A stretch of 64,000 bases of DNA. Source: Paraburkholderia sp. (GTDB taxonomy: Bacteria; Pseudomonadota; Gammaproteobacteria; Burkholderiales; Burkholderiaceae). Location of the stretch: assembly GCA_004322045.1 (NCBI GenBank), contig SCRN01000043.1, forward strand, positions 248,001 through 312,000, written 5' to 3'. The notes beneath the pieces are model-generated. The model was not told the DNA's origin. It was given only the letters and a program-made list of their open reading frames with translations, and did not search any database. This document shows positions 1-9,153 of the stretch, piece after piece; positions within the stretch are counted from its first letter, which is position 1; every line of letters begins with the position of its first letter. A program made the position numbers and the translations under genes.

Positions 1-446
1 TCGCTAACGTTGCCGTCCACGTAGCGCCAGCGTTCATCGCCATCGTCGCGCACGAAGCGGCTCACTTCGTGCAGGCGATGACCACGCCCGCCGCTCTTGT
101 AGCGCGCCACGAATTCGACGATCGCATGACGCGCGTCTCGTTGCTCGAAGCGCTTGATCTGCAAGCCGAGCCAGCGCGGCGCATCGGGTGCGTCCGGGCC
201 GGTGTCGAGATCGGCAGGGCAGGTGGCAGGATCCCACGTCGCGCGCAGATAGTCCGTGTGGCCGAGCACATACGCCGAGTAGCGCGAGCGCATGAGTTCG
301 AGCGCGCTCGGTGCGAGGGCTCGTCCGTCGAGATAGGGGCCGCAGCAGGCCGCGAAGCGCGGGGCGGGGGCCGCGGGTGGGCGCCCAGGGGCCGCGCCGC
401 CGCATGGGCAATCGAGCGGTGCTTGCTGCTTGGCCGAACCCGTCAT
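1..446 (-). CDS. ychJ: YchJ-family (UPF0225) protein, 3' end outside window
   Basis: Translating the minus strand from the ATG at 446 gives a protein starting [17 protein letters not shown], with an N-terminal cysteine cluster (CPCG, then CC about 20 residues later) typical of the SEC-C-like zinc region of YchJ proteins. It continues with LMRSRYSAYVLG, LRATWDPATCP and HRLHEVSRFVRDDG, the conserved core of the family. About 148 codons are visible and no stop is reached before the window edge, so only the extreme C-terminus is missing. The ATG overlaps the stop of the acyl-CoA dehydrogenase gene (ATGA), so the two are probably co-translated. The family has a small NTF2-like fold and no settled biochemical function. 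Confidence 0.85.
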   Translation of the reverse strand, partial: MTGSAKQQAPLDCPCGGAAPGRPPAAPAPRFAACCGPYLDGRALAPSALELMRSRYSAYVLGHTDYLRATWDPATCPADLDTGPDAPDAPRWLGLQIKRFEQRDARHAIVEFVARYKSGGRGHRLHEVSRFVRDDGDERWRYVDGNVS

Positions 447-1576
447 GCGCCCAGGCCTCGAGCGATCAAGATCTTCTGGATGTCTCTCGTGCCTTCGTAG
501 ATTTGGCAGACGCGCACATCGCGATAGATGCGTTCGACGGGGAAGTCGCTGACGTAGCCGTACCCTCCGAACGCTTGCAGCGCCGCGGAACAGATTCGTT
601 CGGCCGCTTCCGACGCGAAGAGCTTCGCCATCGCCGCTTCGGTCAGACAAGGCAGGCCTGCGTCCTTGAGCGATGCGGCGTGCCAAACGAGTTGGCGGGC
701 AGCCTCGAGCTGCGTGGCCATTTCCGCGAACCGAAATTGCACGGCTTGGTGCGCATAGAGCGGCTGGCCGAAGCTTTGCCGCTCGCGTGCATAAGCGAGC
801 GCCGCCTCGAATGCAGCGCGCGCCATGCCGACGCTTTGCGCCGCGACGCCGATGCGTCCGCCCTCGAGCCCCGAGAGCGCAATCTTGTAGCCTTCGCCTT
901 CTTCGCCGATCCGATTGGCGACGGGCACGCGACAGCCTTCGAACACGATCTGCGCCGTGTCCGACGAATGCTGGCCGAGCTTGTCTTCGAGCCGCGCGAC
1001 GATATAGCCGGGCGTATCGGTCGGCACGAGAAACGCGCTGATCCCGCGTTTTCCCGCGGCTTTGTCGGTCACGGCTATGACGATCGCGACATCGCCGTGC
1101 TTGCCGCTCGTGATGAATTGCTTGACGCCATCTATCACATAACCGTCGCCGTCGCGCACGGCGCTCGTGCGTAGCGCCGATGCGTCCGAACCGGCTTGCG
1201 GTTCGGTCAAGCAAAACGCGCCGAGCATCTCGCCGCGCGCGAGCGGCGTGAGCCAATCGCGTTTTTGCTGCTCGCTGCCGTAAGCGAGCAAGATGCTGCA
1301 AACAGGGCAGTTATTGACCGAAATGGCGGTGGACGTGCCGCCGTCGCCGGCCGCGATTTCTTCCAGAATGACGGCAAGCGCAAGCGCGTCGAGCCCCGCG
1401 CCGCCGTATTCGGTTGGGACCAGCACGCCATAGGCGCCAAGTTCGGCCAATTGGCGATGCACGTCCTTCGGAAACGTGCGCTCGCGGTCCCATGCGGCCG
1501 CATGCGGTGCGATGGCTTCGCGCACGAAGGTGTGCACCGCGTCGCGGATCATTGCGTGATCCTGGTCGAGCACCAT
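443..1576 (-). CDS. Acyl-CoA dehydrogenase (short/branched-chain type)
   Basis: A 377-residue FAD flavoprotein of the acyl-CoA dehydrogenase family, which oxidises acyl-CoA to trans-2-enoyl-CoA and passes electrons to ETF. The FAD/substrate segment [15 protein letters not shown] (about 121-135) and the C-terminal [13 protein letters not shown] (360-372) are visible. Glu361 in YEGT is at the catalytic-base position used by butyryl-CoA-type enzymes. Length is normal for the family. The gene lies 96 bp after a thiolase gene on the same strand and overlaps ychJ by 4 bp, which fits a beta-oxidation or branched-chain acyl-CoA role. Chain-length specificity cannot be read from sequence alone. Confidence 0.92.
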   Translation of the reverse strand: MVLDQDHAMIRDAVHTFVREAIAPHAAAWDRERTFPKDVHRQLAELGAYGVLVPTEYGGAGLDALALAVILEEIAAGDGGTSTAISVNNCPVCSILLAYGSEQQKRDWLTPLARGEMLGAFCLTEPQAGSDASALRTSAVRDGDGYVIDGVKQFITSGKHGDVAIVIAVTDKAAGKRGISAFLVPTDTPGYIVARLEDKLGQHSSDTAQIVFEGCRVPVANRIGEEGEGYKIALSGLEGGRIGVAAQSVGMARAAFEAALAYARERQSFGQPLYAHQAVQFRFAEMATQLEAARQLVWHAASLKDAGLPCLTEAAMAKLFASEAAERICSAALQAFGGYGYVSDFPVERIYRDVRVCQIYEGTRDIQKILIARGLGA

Positions 1577-1672
1577 GTCGACGTCTCCTTATCGATGATC
1601 TCGAAATGCTCGATCGGCCACGCGTCAGGGCCGATCGGAGCAAACGGGGCGCACGCTAACCGGTGCGCGATC

Positions 1673-2878
1673 TCAAACGAGTTCGATGCCCATCGCCGTG
1701 GCTTCGCCGCCGCCGATGCACAGGCTCGCCACGCCACGCTTGCCGCCGCGCGCACGTAGCGCGCCGATGAGCGTAACGAGAATGCGCGCGCCCGAGGCGC
1801 CGATCGGGTGGCCGAGCGCGCATGCGCCGCCGTTGACGTTCACCTTCTCATGGGGAATCCCATGGTCTTTCATCGCGGCCATCGTCACGACGGCGAACGC
1901 TTCGTTGATCTCATAGAGATCGACGTCGCCCGCCTGCCAGCCGTTGCGCGTGAACAGCGTGCGAATCGCCCCGACGGGCGCCGTCGTGAACTTCGACGGT
2001 TCTTGCGCGAACGTCGCATGCCCGACCACGCGCGCGAGCGGCGTGACGCCGAGCCGCTCGGCGGTGGAGGCGCGCATCAAGACGAGCGCCGCGGCGCCGT
2101 CGGAGATCGACGACGAATTCGCGGCCGTGACTGTGCCCGTCTTGCTGAATGCAGGCTTGAGCGTCGCGATCTTCTCGAGATTGGCCTTGAACGGCTGCTC
2201 GTCGCGCGCAATCGTGACCTCGTCGCCTTTGCGGCCCGTGACCTTCACCGGCGCGGTTTCCCAGGCGAACGAGCCGTCTTCGTTCGCGCGCTTGGCGCGC
2301 ACGAGCGATTCGATGGCGAAGGCGTCTTGCGCTTCGCGCGTGAAGCCGTAGGCGCTCGCGCACTCCTCCGCGAAGGTGCCCATCAGGCGGCCTTTCTCGT
2401 AAGCGTCTTCCAGGCCGTCGAGGAACATATGATCGAGCACCTGGCCGTGGCCCATGCGCATGCCGGCGCGCGCCTTGGGCAACAGATACGGCGCGTTGGT
2501 CATGCTCTCCATGCCGCCCGCGACCATGACCTCGACCGAGCCGGCTGCGAGCATGTCGTGCGCGAACATGGCGGCGCGCATGCCCGAGCCGCACATCTTG
2601 TTGACGGTCGTGCAGCCTGTCGCCAGAGGCAGGCCCGCGCCGAGCGCCGCTTGCCGTGCGGGCGCCTGGCCGATGCCGGCGGGCAGCACGCAGCCCATCA
2701 GCACTTCTTCCACTTGCTGCGGTGTCAGCCCCGAGCGTTCCAGCGCGGCGGCGATCGCAGCCGCGCCGAGCTGCGGCGCGGTCAGCGAAGCGAATTCGCC
2801 TTGGAAGGCGGCCATCGGCGTGCGGGCCGCCGAGACGATGACGATGGGGTCGTTCGTGTTGCGCGTGGCGTCAGTCAT
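1673..2878 (-). CDS. Acetyl-CoA acetyltransferase (thiolase)
   Basis: A 401-residue thiolase that condenses or cleaves acetyl-CoA/acetoacetyl-CoA. The nucleophilic cysteine is Cys96 in NKMCGSGMRA. The C-terminal signatures NGGACALGHPIGASGARIL and CIGGGEATA carry the catalytic His and second Cys. Length and motif spacing match biosynthetic/degradative thiolases of the AtoB/PhaA group. The start codon lies inside the end of the carbonic anhydrase gene (8-bp overlap), so translation is probably coupled. With the neighbouring acyl-CoA dehydrogenase it suggests acyl-CoA breakdown to acetyl-CoA. A role in polyhydroxybutyrate precursor supply is possible but not shown. Confidence 0.93.
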   Translation of the reverse strand: MTDATRNTNDPIVIVSAARTPMAAFQGEFASLTAPQLGAAAIAAALERSGLTPQQVEEVLMGCVLPAGIGQAPARQAALGAGLPLATGCTTVNKMCGSGMRAAMFAHDMLAAGSVEVMVAGGMESMTNAPYLLPKARAGMRMGHGQVLDHMFLDGLEDAYEKGRLMGTFAEECASAYGFTREAQDAFAIESLVRAKRANEDGSFAWETAPVKVTGRKGDEVTIARDEQPFKANLEKIATLKPAFSKTGTVTAANSSSISDGAAALVLMRASTAERLGVTPLARVVGHATFAQEPSKFTTAPVGAIRTLFTRNGWQAGDVDLYEINEAFAVVTMAAMKDHGIPHEKVNVNGGACALGHPIGASGARILVTLIGALRARGGKRGVASLCIGGGEATAMGIELV

Positions 2879-3632
2879 GTTTGATCTCCTTTATCACACC
2901 CAGTGCGACTTGATCGATATTGGCGAGCGTGGCGGCATCGGCAGCGACGACGTCGTTTTGCGCCGAACCGGCCTGCTGCGCCGAGAGCGCGGCGACGCAG
3001 CGTTGATAGGTCGAATCGAGCATGTCGGCGTTCGAGACCGTCATGCCGAGGTTGCGCACGCGCCCATCGTGAACGCCGTAGGCCAGGCCATGGACAGTGA
3101 GCGGCTGGCTGCGCGCCCAGGCGTCGTTGACGATGGTCGTGCGGCACACGTTCACGACCTGCTCGATCGTGTTCAGTTCGACCAAGCGCCGATGGCGCGC
3201 CACCATGGGCCACTGTTCGAGCAGCGCGGCGTGCTTGGCGCGCACGTCGTGAATGTGATGCAGCCAATTGTCGGCGAGACCCACGCGCTGATCGTGCAGC
3301 GCCGCGCCGACACCGGAGCAGCCGTAGTGGCCTACGACCATGATGTGCTTGATCTTGAGCAGGTCGACGGCGAACTGAATGACCGACAAGCAGTTCAGGT
3401 CGGAGTGGACGACGACGTTCGCGATGTTGCGATGGACGAACACCTCGCCGGGCGGCAACCCGATGATCTGATTGGCCGGCACGCGCGAATCGGAGCAGCC
3501 GATCCACAAGTACTCGGGCGCTTGCTGATCGGCAAGGCGGGCGAAGTATTGCGGGTCTTCGGCGAGCTTGCGCGCGACCCACGATTCGTTGTTGGCGAAT
3601 AGCTGAGCTAGCGGATGGTTCTGATCGTTCAT
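2871..3632 (-). CDS. can: Beta-class carbonic anhydrase
   Basis: A 253-residue beta-carbonic anhydrase that interconverts CO2 and bicarbonate in the cytoplasm. The zinc ligands Cys46 (CSDSR, with the Asp48/Arg50 dyad), His102 and Cys105 (HYGCSGV) are all present, so the protein should be active. It sits between aceK (72 bp upstream) and a thiolase whose start overlaps its end by 8 bp, all on the minus strand. Supplying bicarbonate to biotin-dependent acyl-CoA carboxylases is a plausible reason for this company, but that is inference. Confidence 0.94.
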   Translation of the reverse strand: MNDQNHPLAQLFANNESWVARKLAEDPQYFARLADQQAPEYLWIGCSDSRVPANQIIGLPPGEVFVHRNIANVVVHSDLNCLSVIQFAVDLLKIKHIMVVGHYGCSGVGAALHDQRVGLADNWLHHIHDVRAKHAALLEQWPMVARHRRLVELNTIEQVVNVCRTTIVNDAWARSQPLTVHGLAYGVHDGRVRNLGMTVSNADMLDSTYQRCVAALSAQQAGSAQNDVVAADAATLANIDQVALGVIKEIKHD

Positions 3633-3704
3633 AGTGCGTCGTGGTGGTTGGACCCTAACGGGCTAGGGCGATGAGAAAAGCGACCATGGGGCGCGCGGCC
3701 AAAC

Positions 3705-5573
3705 TCATGCCGCGCGCGCCGCATCCGGGCCACCGCCGCCGCTGCGCGGCGCAGCGGGCTGCGGGTGCTGCGCCGCGCCTGCCGCGTCGGCCGCTTGCGG
3801 CTTGGCGAAGCGCGCCGGATAGCGCACGCAGAAGCGCGCGCTTTGGTCGTAGGGAAAGAAGTCGGGCAATTCGCCCTTGAGCAGGAATTCCTTATGTTTT
3901 TGCCATAGCGCCGGATCGAAGAAATCGGCGTGATAGCGCATGAAATAGCGGCGCACGGTGGGATCGCCGAGCAGGAACGTCGAGTAGGTTTCGGGAAAGA
4001 TATCGTTGGGCGCGACGGCGTACCACGGCTCGGCCGACAGCTCGTCTTCCTCGGTCTGCGCCTGCGGCACGCGGCGGACGTTGCAGTCGGTCAGGTATTC
4101 GATCTCGTCGTAGTCGTAGAACACGACGCGGCCGTGGCGCGTCACGCCGAAGTTCTTATACAGCATGTCGCCCGGGAAGATGTTCGCTTGCATGAGTTCC
4201 TTGACCGCATCGCCGTATTCCTTGATGGCGTGGTCGATATCGGCTTCGGTGCCGTTTTGCAGGAACAGATTGAGCGGCACCATGCGGCGCTCGATATAGA
4301 CATGCTTGATGACGAGGCAATCGCCCTCGTACTCGATCATCGACGGCGCTTCTTTCTCCAACTCGCGGATGAGTTGATCGTCCAGGCGCGAGAGCGGAAG
4401 GGCCACGCTCGAATACTCGAGCGTGTCCGCCATGCGGCCCAGGCGGTCGTGACGCTTCACGAGCAGGTACTTCTCTTGGATCTTCTCGCGCGTGGTGTCC
4501 TTCGGCGCGGGAAAGGCGTCCTTGATGATCTTGAAGACGTACGGGAACGAGGGCAGCGTGAAGACGACCATCACGAGCCCCTTGATGCCGGGCGCGATGA
4601 TGAAGTGATCGCTCGAGTGGGAGAGATGCTTGAGCAGATCGCGGTAGAAGTTGTTCTTGCCTTGCTTTTGCAAGCCGACGGACGTGTAGATTTCCGCTTT
4701 CGGCTTGCCCGGCATGATCGTGCCGAGAAAGTCGACGTAGGCGGAAGGCACATCCATATCGACGAGAAAATACGAGTGCGAAAAGCTGAAGATGATCTGC
4801 AACTGCTCGCGCTTGAGTAAAACGGTGTCGAGCGAGAGCAGGCCCGACGCTGCATGACGGATCGGCACGGCGAACGGCAGCAGCACCTCGCCGTTGATGA
4901 TGCGGCCGATGATGTAGGCCGCTTTATTGCGGAAGAAGAGCGACGACAGCACGTGCACTTGGAAGTTGAAGGCTTCCGTGAACGGCCCGTACGTCTCGTG
5001 GATCGAATCGATGATGCAGGCGACGTCGCGCTTCAAATCCTCGAACGGGTGCTCGAGTTGAAAATTCGTGACGATGCGCTCGAGCGTGGCGGCCAGTCCA
5101 TCCTTGCCCGGGTAGTACGCGCGATAGGTCGGCTTTGCCGCCGGTTCCTCGTTCTCCAAATACTCCGTGGAGATGACGGGCCGCACGAAAATGAAGTCGT
5201 TGTTGAAATACGACCGGTGCAGGATCTTGCAGCACACCGAATTGAAGAAAGTCTCCGCGCATTCAGGCTGCAAATGGTGCGTCAGCAAGCCGATGTAGTG
5301 CAGCTTGATCTGCTGCCAGACTTCGTCGTCGATGTTCTCGGCATCGTATTCGTCTTCGAGTCGCCGCACGCAGTCGTCGACACGATCGTCGTAGGAGGCG
5401 ATGCGATCGCGTGCGAGTTTTTGCAACGCGAGCCAGTCGGCGGTCTCGAACAGCGTCTTGGCGCGCACGGCCGCATCGCGAAAGTGGCTGTAGTGGCGGT
5501 TGAAGCCTTCGAGCATCGTTTGCGCGACGTCGAAGCCGATCTGCGACGACAGCAGCTTAGGAAAGAGCTTCAT
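3705..5573 (-). CDS. aceK: Isocitrate dehydrogenase kinase/phosphatase AceK
   Basis: AceK is bifunctional: it phosphorylates and dephosphorylates isocitrate dehydrogenase to switch carbon between the TCA cycle and the glyoxylate bypass. The start at 5573 gives [21 protein letters not shown], the usual N-terminus. The longer frame to 5657 adds about 28 Arg-rich residues that run over the end of the preceding gene, and was rejected. Kinase-like landmarks are VFKIIKD (ATP-binding Lys) and YDYDEIEYL. At 622 aa it is slightly longer than enterobacterial AceK because of an Ala/Pro-rich C-terminal tail. The ATG overlaps the MerR gene stop (ATGA). It is not adjacent to aceA/aceB in this window. Confidence 0.95.
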   Translation of the reverse strand: MKLFPKLLSSQIGFDVAQTMLEGFNRHYSHFRDAAVRAKTLFETADWLALQKLARDRIASYDDRVDDCVRRLEDEYDAENIDDEVWQQIKLHYIGLLTHHLQPECAETFFNSVCCKILHRSYFNNDFIFVRPVISTEYLENEEPAAKPTYRAYYPGKDGLAATLERIVTNFQLEHPFEDLKRDVACIIDSIHETYGPFTEAFNFQVHVLSSLFFRNKAAYIIGRIINGEVLLPFAVPIRHAASGLLSLDTVLLKREQLQIIFSFSHSYFLVDMDVPSAYVDFLGTIMPGKPKAEIYTSVGLQKQGKNNFYRDLLKHLSHSSDHFIIAPGIKGLVMVVFTLPSFPYVFKIIKDAFPAPKDTTREKIQEKYLLVKRHDRLGRMADTLEYSSVALPLSRLDDQLIRELEKEAPSMIEYEGDCLVIKHVYIERRMVPLNLFLQNGTEADIDHAIKEYGDAVKELMQANIFPGDMLYKNFGVTRHGRVVFYDYDEIEYLTDCNVRRVPQAQTEEDELSAEPWYAVAPNDIFPETYSTFLLGDPTVRRYFMRYHADFFDPALWQKHKEFLLKGELPDFFPYDQSARFCVRYPARFAKPQAADAAGAAQHPQPAAPRSGGGGPDAARAA

Positions 5574-6013
5574 GGTCCCTCTGATTGCGCGGTGCGCTCG
5601 ATTGCGGCGCTTGCGGGCTCGGCGTCCACGCCGTTTTCGGCCAGCATCGAGCGGCACTGCGACTCGTACTGTGCAAGATCTTCCAGCGTCGCGTTCAAAT
5701 CCTCCAGTTGGCGCTCCAACACTTGGCGGTGCTCGGCGATGGTCGCGAGGAACGCGTGCAATTGCGGCACGGTATCAGTGGGCGATTCGTACAAATCGAG
5801 CAACTCGCGAATCTCCGACAGCGTGAAGCCGAGCCGCTTGCCGCGCAGCGTGAGCTTGAGCCGCGTGCGGTCGCGGCTGGCGTAGACGCGCCGCAAGCCG
5901 CTTGCGCCTTCCCGGCTCGGCGCAAGCAGACCTTGATCCTCGTAGAAGCGTATGGCGCGGGGCGTGACGTCGAATTCACGCGCAAGCTCGGTGATCGTAA
6001 AGTGCTGTGTCAT
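5570..6013 (-). CDS. MerR-family transcriptional regulator (LiuR-like)
   Basis: A 147-residue MerR-type regulator starting [14 protein letters not shown]. The N-terminal winged helix (about 5-75) includes [15 protein letters not shown] and is followed by a coiled-coil dimerisation helix (about 80-125). There is no cysteine-rich metal site, so a metal sensor is unlikely. Proteobacterial relatives called LiuR/LiuQ control branched-chain amino-acid and acyl-CoA catabolism. Its stop overlaps the aceK ATG, and thiolase and acyl-CoA dehydrogenase follow downstream, supporting control of acyl-CoA/glyoxylate metabolism. A near-palindrome at 6108-6123 upstream is a candidate operator. The LiuR assignment is inference; MerR membership is clear. 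Confidence 0.85.
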   Translation of the reverse strand: MTQHFTITELAREFDVTPRAIRFYEDQGLLAPSREGASGLRRVYASRDRTRLKLTLRGKRLGFTLSEIRELLDLYESPTDTVPQLHAFLATIAEHRQVLERQLEDLNATLEDLAQYESQCRSMLAENGVDAEPASAAIERTAQSEGP

Positions 6014-6092
6014 GGTCGAACGCGTCGGATAAACGGCGCCGGGGGGCGGCCGAGGCGGAAGGCGGCTTGTGATTTTACCGCTGTCGATCGGG

Positions 6093-6098
6093 TAGAAT
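6093..6098 (+). promoter_or_regulatory. Possible -10 box for the metallo-hydrolase gene
   Basis: TAGAAT matches the sigma-70 -10 consensus at 5 of 6 positions. TTGTGA at 6067-6072 would be a weak -35 with a long 20-bp spacer. Transcription would begin near 6105, just before the 6108-6123 palindrome. Weak evidence on its own. Confidence 0.35.
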
Positions 6099-6107
6099 CG
6101 ATGGACG

Positions 6108-6123
6108 TTTACGTTATCGTCAA
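6108..6123. promoter_or_regulatory. Candidate MerR/LiuR operator
   Basis: TTTACGTTATCGTCAA is an imperfect palindrome (6 of 8 pairs) lying between the divergent merR-aceK and metallo-hydrolase genes. It differs at only two positions from the LiuR-type consensus TTGACGTTAACGTCAA that I recall for beta-proteobacteria. On the minus strand TTGACG (6123-6118) could serve as a -35 element for merR. On the plus strand the site lies just after a possible start site for the hydrolase gene, so binding could repress it. The consensus is from memory. Confidence 0.5.
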
Positions 6124-6174
6124 CTTCGACAAAGCGCAACTGGCCGGTTCGGCCGATTGCTTAGGACGCTCCCG

Positions 6175-7272
6175 ATGAATGCATTGGAACATCAACTCGA
6201 CTATCCGTTTGCCGATACTTTGCCTGAGCCGGGCCGTCTGCTCGAAGTGGCGCCGGGCGTTTACTGGGTACGGATGCCGTTGCCGTTCGTGCTCGATCAC
6301 ATCAATCTATGGCTGTTGCGCGACGAAATCGACGGCCGGGCGGGTTGGACCGTCATCGATTGCGGCATCGCCGAAGCCTCGATCAAGGCCAACTGGGAGC
6401 GGATTTTCGAGCGGGAGCTGGGCGGCTTGCCGGTGTTGCGCACGATCGTGACGCATTGCCATCCCGATCATCTGGGGCTGGCCGATTGGATCTGTCGCGG
6501 CGGCGAGCGTGAGCGCTGGAATGTGCGCCTATGGATCACGCTCGGCGAATATATGCTCGGGCGCGTCATGGCCGCGGGCGACGGCTCGAATGCGGGCGGC
6601 GAAGGCGCGGCGCGTCATTTCGAGCGCCATGGCCTGGCCGATCCGGCTTCGCTCGAAAAACTGCGCATCCGGCACGACTATTACTCGAAGCTCGTGCCGT
6701 CGATGCCTTCGCAGTTCCGTCGCTTGCGCGAAGGCGATGTCGTGCGGATCGGCGCGAACGACTGGCGCATCGTCACCGGATATGGGCACTCGCCCGAGCA
6801 TGCGGCGCTCTTTTGCGAATCCGCGGGCGTCCTGATTTCCGGGGACATGGTACTGCCTCGCATCTCGACGAACGTTTCGGTCTTCGACATCGAACCGGAA
6901 GGCAACCCGCTCGCACTGTACCTCGAATCGCTGGACCGCTATTTGACGATGCCAGCGGACACACTCGTGCTGCCGTCGCATGGCAAACCGTTTCGCGGCT
7001 TGCATACGCGCATCGCGCAACTGCGCACGCATCACGACGCGCGGCTCGCCGAAGTGCGCGAAGCGTGCGCCGCCCAGCCGATGAGCGCGGCCGACATCGT
7101 GCCGATGATGTTCAAGCGTGCGCTCGACATTCATCAGATGACATTCGCGATGGGGGAGGCGCTCGCCCATTTGCACTTGCTGTGGCTCGCGGGCGAGTTG
7201 GCGCGCCGGGAGGACGCGGACGGGGTGGTGCGGTTCGCGCCGGCCAGCCCCGCTGCCGCCCCATCCGCCTGA
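6175..7272 (+). CDS. Metallo-beta-lactamase-fold hydrolase
   Basis: A 365-residue cytoplasmic protein with the MBL zinc motif THCHPDHLG (His94, His96, Asp98, His99) and further conserved stretches GYGHSPEHAA and LISGDMVLP that supply later metal ligands. The ATG at 6175 is chosen because TTAGGACG lies at ribosome-binding distance; an in-frame TTG at 6157 is less likely. The family hydrolyses thioesters, lactones and related substrates; the true substrate is unknown. It is divergent from a MerR regulator of acyl-CoA metabolism, so a thioesterase-like role is possible. A perfect palindrome 16 bp after the stop may act as its terminator. Confidence 0.85.
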   Translation: MNALEHQLDYPFADTLPEPGRLLEVAPGVYWVRMPLPFVLDHINLWLLRDEIDGRAGWTVIDCGIAEASIKANWERIFERELGGLPVLRTIVTHCHPDHLGLADWICRGGERERWNVRLWITLGEYMLGRVMAAGDGSNAGGEGAARHFERHGLADPASLEKLRIRHDYYSKLVPSMPSQFRRLREGDVVRIGANDWRIVTGYGHSPEHAALFCESAGVLISGDMVLPRISTNVSVFDIEPEGNPLALYLESLDRYLTMPADTLVLPSHGKPFRGLHTRIAQLRTHHDARLAEVREACAAQPMSAADIVPMMFKRALDIHQMTFAMGEALAHLHLLWLAGELARREDADGVVRFAPASPAAAPSA

Positions 7273-7288
7273 AGCGACCCCGCCGTTG

Positions 7289-7330
7289 CCCGCCCTTGGT
7301 CGCCGGCGCGCGCCGGCGACCAAGGGCGGG
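7289..7330. repeat. Perfect 42-bp palindrome at chemoreceptor breakpoint
   Basis: The arms 7289-7308 (CCCGCCCTTGGTCGCCGGCG) and 7311-7330 are exact reverse complements around a central CG, giving a loopless 42-bp palindrome. The right arm is also coding sequence for the conserved chemoreceptor segment ARAGDQGRG, so the left arm is an inverted copy of the truncated gene's first 20 or so bases. As RNA it would form a very stable GC hairpin, possibly terminating the upstream gene, though no U-run follows. Confidence 0.95.
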
Positions 7331-7794
7331 GCTTCACCGTCGTGGCGGGCGAGGTGCGCAGTCTCGCGCAACGGGCGTCGAGCGCGGCCAAGGAAATCAA
7401 GACCTTGATCGAGGCATCGGTCACCACCGTGACCACGGGAGAGTCGCAAGCCGAACAAGTGCGGCGCACGATGGCCGAAATTCAGCAAGGGGCCGGCAAG
7501 GTCGCCGATGTCGTCGACGAGATCTCGGCCGCTTCCACCGAGCAAAGCCGCGGCATCGCCCAGGTGAATCAAGCGGTCAGCCATATGGACGAAGTCACGC
7601 AGCAAAACGCGGCGCTCGTCGAGGAGTTGTCGGCGGCTTCGCAATCGATGACGCAGCAAATGCAGGCGCTGCGCGAAGCCGTGTCGGCTTTCAATCTGGG
7701 CCAGATGCAAGCGGATGCGCGGCGTCAGCCGAGTGCGGGGATGCACGGCGGGCGACACTGCGCACCGGATGTGCCCATGCGATTGGCGGCTTAA
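7306..7794 (+). pseudogene. Methyl-accepting chemotaxis protein, 5'-truncated remnant
   Basis: From 7306 the frame reads ARAGDQGRGFTVVAGEVR and then SLAQRASSAAKEIKTLI, the highly conserved signalling-hairpin region of chemoreceptors. It continues through a heptad-rich helix (VVDEISAASTEQSRGIAQVN) to a normal-looking C-terminus and a stop at 7794, about 162 codons. The sensor domain, membrane segments, HAMP domain and first half of the signalling domain are absent. Upstream codons match no chemoreceptor and no good start is in place. The homology begins inside the palindrome, so a deletion/inverted-duplication event (or a misassembly) removed the 5' part. It cannot be a working receptor. Confidence 0.85.
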
Positions 7795-7869
7795 CCGGCG
7801 CGGGCGCGAGTCTGGGCGACTAGGAGGGCGCGCCGTGCCCTACGTGCTAGCGCATGAGCGAAGGTGCGA

Positions 7870-9150
7870 CTAGCGTCGATCGGAAGCCATCTCGTTCGCA
7901 CGCACGAGCAACAAGTCTCGCTCGCGGGCATTTTGCGTCATCGCGGCGGCCCGCTCGAATTCGGCGCGGGCCTCGCCAAGCCGCCCGAGCTTGGCCAGAA
8001 AATCGGCGCGCACGCTCGGCAGCCAGTGGTAGCGCGCGAGCGCGGGGTGGGCGGCGAGCGCCTCGACCATCGCGAAACCCGCCTGCGGGCCGAACGCCAT
8101 GCCGACGGCTACGGCGCGGTTCAGTTCGACGACGGGCGAAGGCGCAACTTGCACGAGCGCATCGTAGAGCGCGACGATGCGAACCCAATCGGTGTCTTCG
8201 GCGCGATGCGCGCGTACATGGCAAGCGGCCAACGCGGCCTGCAGCGCATAAGGACCCAGTGCACCGCCTAGCGCCTCGGCGCGCGCGAGCGCTGCAAGGC
8301 CGCGGCGAATCAAGAGCGGGTCCCAGCGAGAGCGGTCCTGATCGGCAAGCAGCACGGGGCGGCCGCTTGCATCGACGCGTGCATGCAGGCGCGAGGCTTG
8401 CAGCTCCATCAGCGCGACGAGCCCATGCACCTCGCTGTCCTCGCGTGCCAGCTCGGCGAGAATGCGGCCGACGCGCAACGCCTCGTCGCACAGCGCGGGC
8501 CGCACCCAATCGTCGCCCGCGGTGGCCGCATAGCCCTCGTTGAAGATCAGATAGATGACTTCGAGCACCGATGCCATGCGCGTTTCTCGGGCGTCGGCGC
8601 GCGGCACCTCGAACGGCACGCGCGCCTCGCGCAGCGTGCGCTTGGCGCGCACGATCCGCTGCGCGATAGTCGCCTCGGGGGCGAGGAATGCACGTGCGAT
8701 TTCGTGGGTCGCTAGGCCGCCGAGCAAACGCAGCGTGAGCGCGACGCGCGCATCGGTCGACAGCACCGGATGGCATGCAGTGAAAATCAGCCGAAGCAAG
8801 TCGTCGCCGATATCGTCGGCGCGCGCGGCGTCGAGCGAATCGACGAAATCGGGCACCACGTGCGCTTCGAGCGCGTCCAGATCGCGGCCCATCGCCTCGT
8901 GCTTCTTCGTATGAAGGGCGTCCTGGCGCAGCTTATCGAGCGCCCGATGCTTGACCGTCGCCATCAGCCAGGCGCCGGGATTGTCAGGCACCCCATCGCG
9001 CGGCCAATGCTCGAGTGCGGCGACGAGCGCATCTTGCGCGAGTTCCTCGCCCACGCCGATGTCGCGCACGAAGCGCGCGGCATAAGCCACGACGCGGGCC
9101 GCTTCGATGCGCCAGACGGCTTCGATCGCGCGATGGGTGGGACTGGACAT
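7870..9150 (-). CDS. ECF sigma factor, ECF42 type (sigma domains plus C-terminal extension)
   Basis: A 426-residue sigma-70-family protein. The N-terminal third has region 2 (RFVRDIGVGEELAQDALVAA, about 27-46) and a region 4 helix-turn-helix (LGGLATHEIARAFLAPEATIAQRI). A long C-terminal domain (about 190-426), which ordinary ECF factors lack, contains EVIYLIFNEGYAA and ELNRAVAVGMAFGPQAG, typical of the SnoaL-free ECF42/DUF6596 group. That group is genomically tied to DGPF/YCII proteins, and two such genes lie directly upstream; the nearer one ends only 3 bp before this start. No anti-sigma gene is present, which fits the family, where the C-terminal extension is thought to control activity. 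Confidence 0.9.
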   Translation of the reverse strand: MSSPTHRAIEAVWRIEAARVVAYAARFVRDIGVGEELAQDALVAALEHWPRDGVPDNPGAWLMATVKHRALDKLRQDALHTKKHEAMGRDLDALEAHVVPDFVDSLDAARADDIGDDLLRLIFTACHPVLSTDARVALTLRLLGGLATHEIARAFLAPEATIAQRIVRAKRTLREARVPFEVPRADARETRMASVLEVIYLIFNEGYAATAGDDWVRPALCDEALRVGRILAELAREDSEVHGLVALMELQASRLHARVDASGRPVLLADQDRSRWDPLLIRRGLAALARAEALGGALGPYALQAALAACHVRAHRAEDTDWVRIVALYDALVQVAPSPVVELNRAVAVGMAFGPQAGFAMVEALAAHPALARYHWLPSVRADFLAKLGRLGEARAEFERAAAMTQNARERDLLLVRANEMASDRR

Positions 9151-9153
9151 CGT

